Source: CAVRUD01 sp963724285
Lineage (GTDB): Bacteria > Chloroflexota > Chloroflexia > Thermomicrobiales > UBA6265
Reading direction: 5' to 3'
Assembly (NCBI GenBank): GCA_963724285.1
Contig: CAVRUD010000009.1
Span: 286,459 to 350,458 of the forward strand
Length of the DNA: 64,000 nucleotides
This document shows, in pieces, positions 63,600 to 64,000 of this stretch. The stretch's first letter is position 1; the number at the start of each line of letters is the position of its first letter. The notes beneath the pieces are model-generated. The model saw only the letters and a program-made list of their open reading frames with translations. It searched no databases and was not told the origin of the DNA. The translations under genes were made by a program, and so were the position numbers.

Positions 63600-64000
63600 C
63601 TACCCGACGGGCGGGATGAGGCTCGATCCCTCGACGGCGGCCGCCGCCGCCGCCGCCGCACCGCCGGCCCCGCAGGCGTCGGCAAACGGGATGCAGGAGT
63701 TGCTGCCGAGGCAGCCGCAATTGGAGGAGACCACGCAGACCGTGTCGGGCGGGCAGTCCGCGGTGGTGGAGCACGGCGCCACGCAGACCGACGGGGTGTG
63801 GCAGAACTGCCCGCCCTCCGCCGTCGTCGCGCAGAAGCAGCCGGTCGCGCCGCAGGTGTCCGGCGCTACAAGCGTCGCAGTTAGGCACCGCCGTGGTGGT
63901 CGTCGTGGTCGTCGTGGTGGTCGGCGCCACCGTCGTGGTCGTGGTCGTCGATGTCGTCGTCGTGGTGGTGGTGGGCGCGACGCAGACGCCGGACGGCCCG
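63600..64000 (-). pseudogene. Cys-rich secreted-type protein, 5' part outside the window
   Basis: Partial: the gene enters from the right edge. The minus strand reads CVAPTTTTTTTSTTTTTVAP, another Thr run, then AVPNCDACSA and, after a one-base shift near 63868, TCGATGCFCATTAEGGQFCH, TPSVCVAPCSTTADCPPDTV, CVVSSNCGCLGSNSCIPFAD, ending ACGAGG, a poly-Ala run and SSLIPPVG. Some fourteen Cys in 70 residues imply disulfides, hence export. Thr-rich linkers between Cys-rich modules look like glycosylated spacers. No family name is certain. The Thr codons form a GTC/GTG microsatellite prone to slippage. Confidence 0.55.

Noticed and set aside
1..64000. tRNA or rRNA genes
   Set aside because: No segment could be read with a cloverleaf, GGTTCRA-type T-loop in context, or conserved rRNA stretches; GGTTCAA-like strings at 3402-3419 belong to a simple palindrome.

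Overview
The window looks like chromosomal DNA of a high-GC, sugar-scavenging bacterium, most plausibly Chloroflexota of the Thermomicrobia type. This is inference. It rests on the GC-rich codon use, several Tat-exported sugar-binding proteins, large ATPase-TPR-LuxR regulators with Walker A motif GPGGVGKT, and the dispersed short hairpin repeats. No rRNA, tRNA, phage or CRISPR locus was seen.

Layout. 0.1-8.5 kb: an MFS exporter, a divergent triosephosphate isomerase, a broken methyltransferase, a frameshifted ATPase/GNAT/winged-helix regulator with 11-bp-spaced heptamer repeats upstream, and small exported, MDMPI-like and GNAT proteins. 8.7-14 kb: glpD translationally coupled to a truncated class II aldolase, then a long BNR/VPS10-type propeller protein. 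15-37 kb: a carbohydrate island with three sets of binding protein plus two permeases (none with an ATPase nearby), a GH140-like apiosidase, a GH4 alpha-galactosidase-like gene, a GH127 beta-L-arabinofuranosidase, AraC and LacI regulators, a PhyH-family oxygenase, an intact IS4-type insertion sequence, and a nucleotidyltransferase/XRE pair that resembles a toxin-antitoxin module. 37.6-47.5 kb: glpK, a secreted CAP-discoidin protein, an amidohydrolase, a Bcr/CflA exporter and a PadR-DrrA-DrrB cassette. 48-64 kb: more GC-rich, with an enoyl-CoA hydratase, a tandem GNAT, a polysaccharide flippase, a Cu/Zn superoxide dismutase fused to calcium-binding TSP3 repeats, one intact LuxR-ATPase and many gene remnants: HTH orphans, an alpha/beta-hydrolase tail, a ComM piece, a badly frameshifted LuxR paralogue, a frameshifted SnoaL/PQQ-propeller protein and a Cys-rich protein running off the right edge.

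How it fits together. The island would import plant-wall oligosaccharides (arabinan, apiose, galactoside-type), hydrolyse them and feed glycolysis; glpK and glpD add glycerol use. LacI at 30.4-31.5 kb faces a near-consensus promoter with an overlapping inverted repeat in front of the third importer, a clear induction circuit.

Caution. At least a dozen otherwise well-conserved genes carry single-base indels, several next to homopolymers. Uncorrected sequencing error and real gene decay cannot be told apart here, so such genes are labelled pseudogene with the break point stated.
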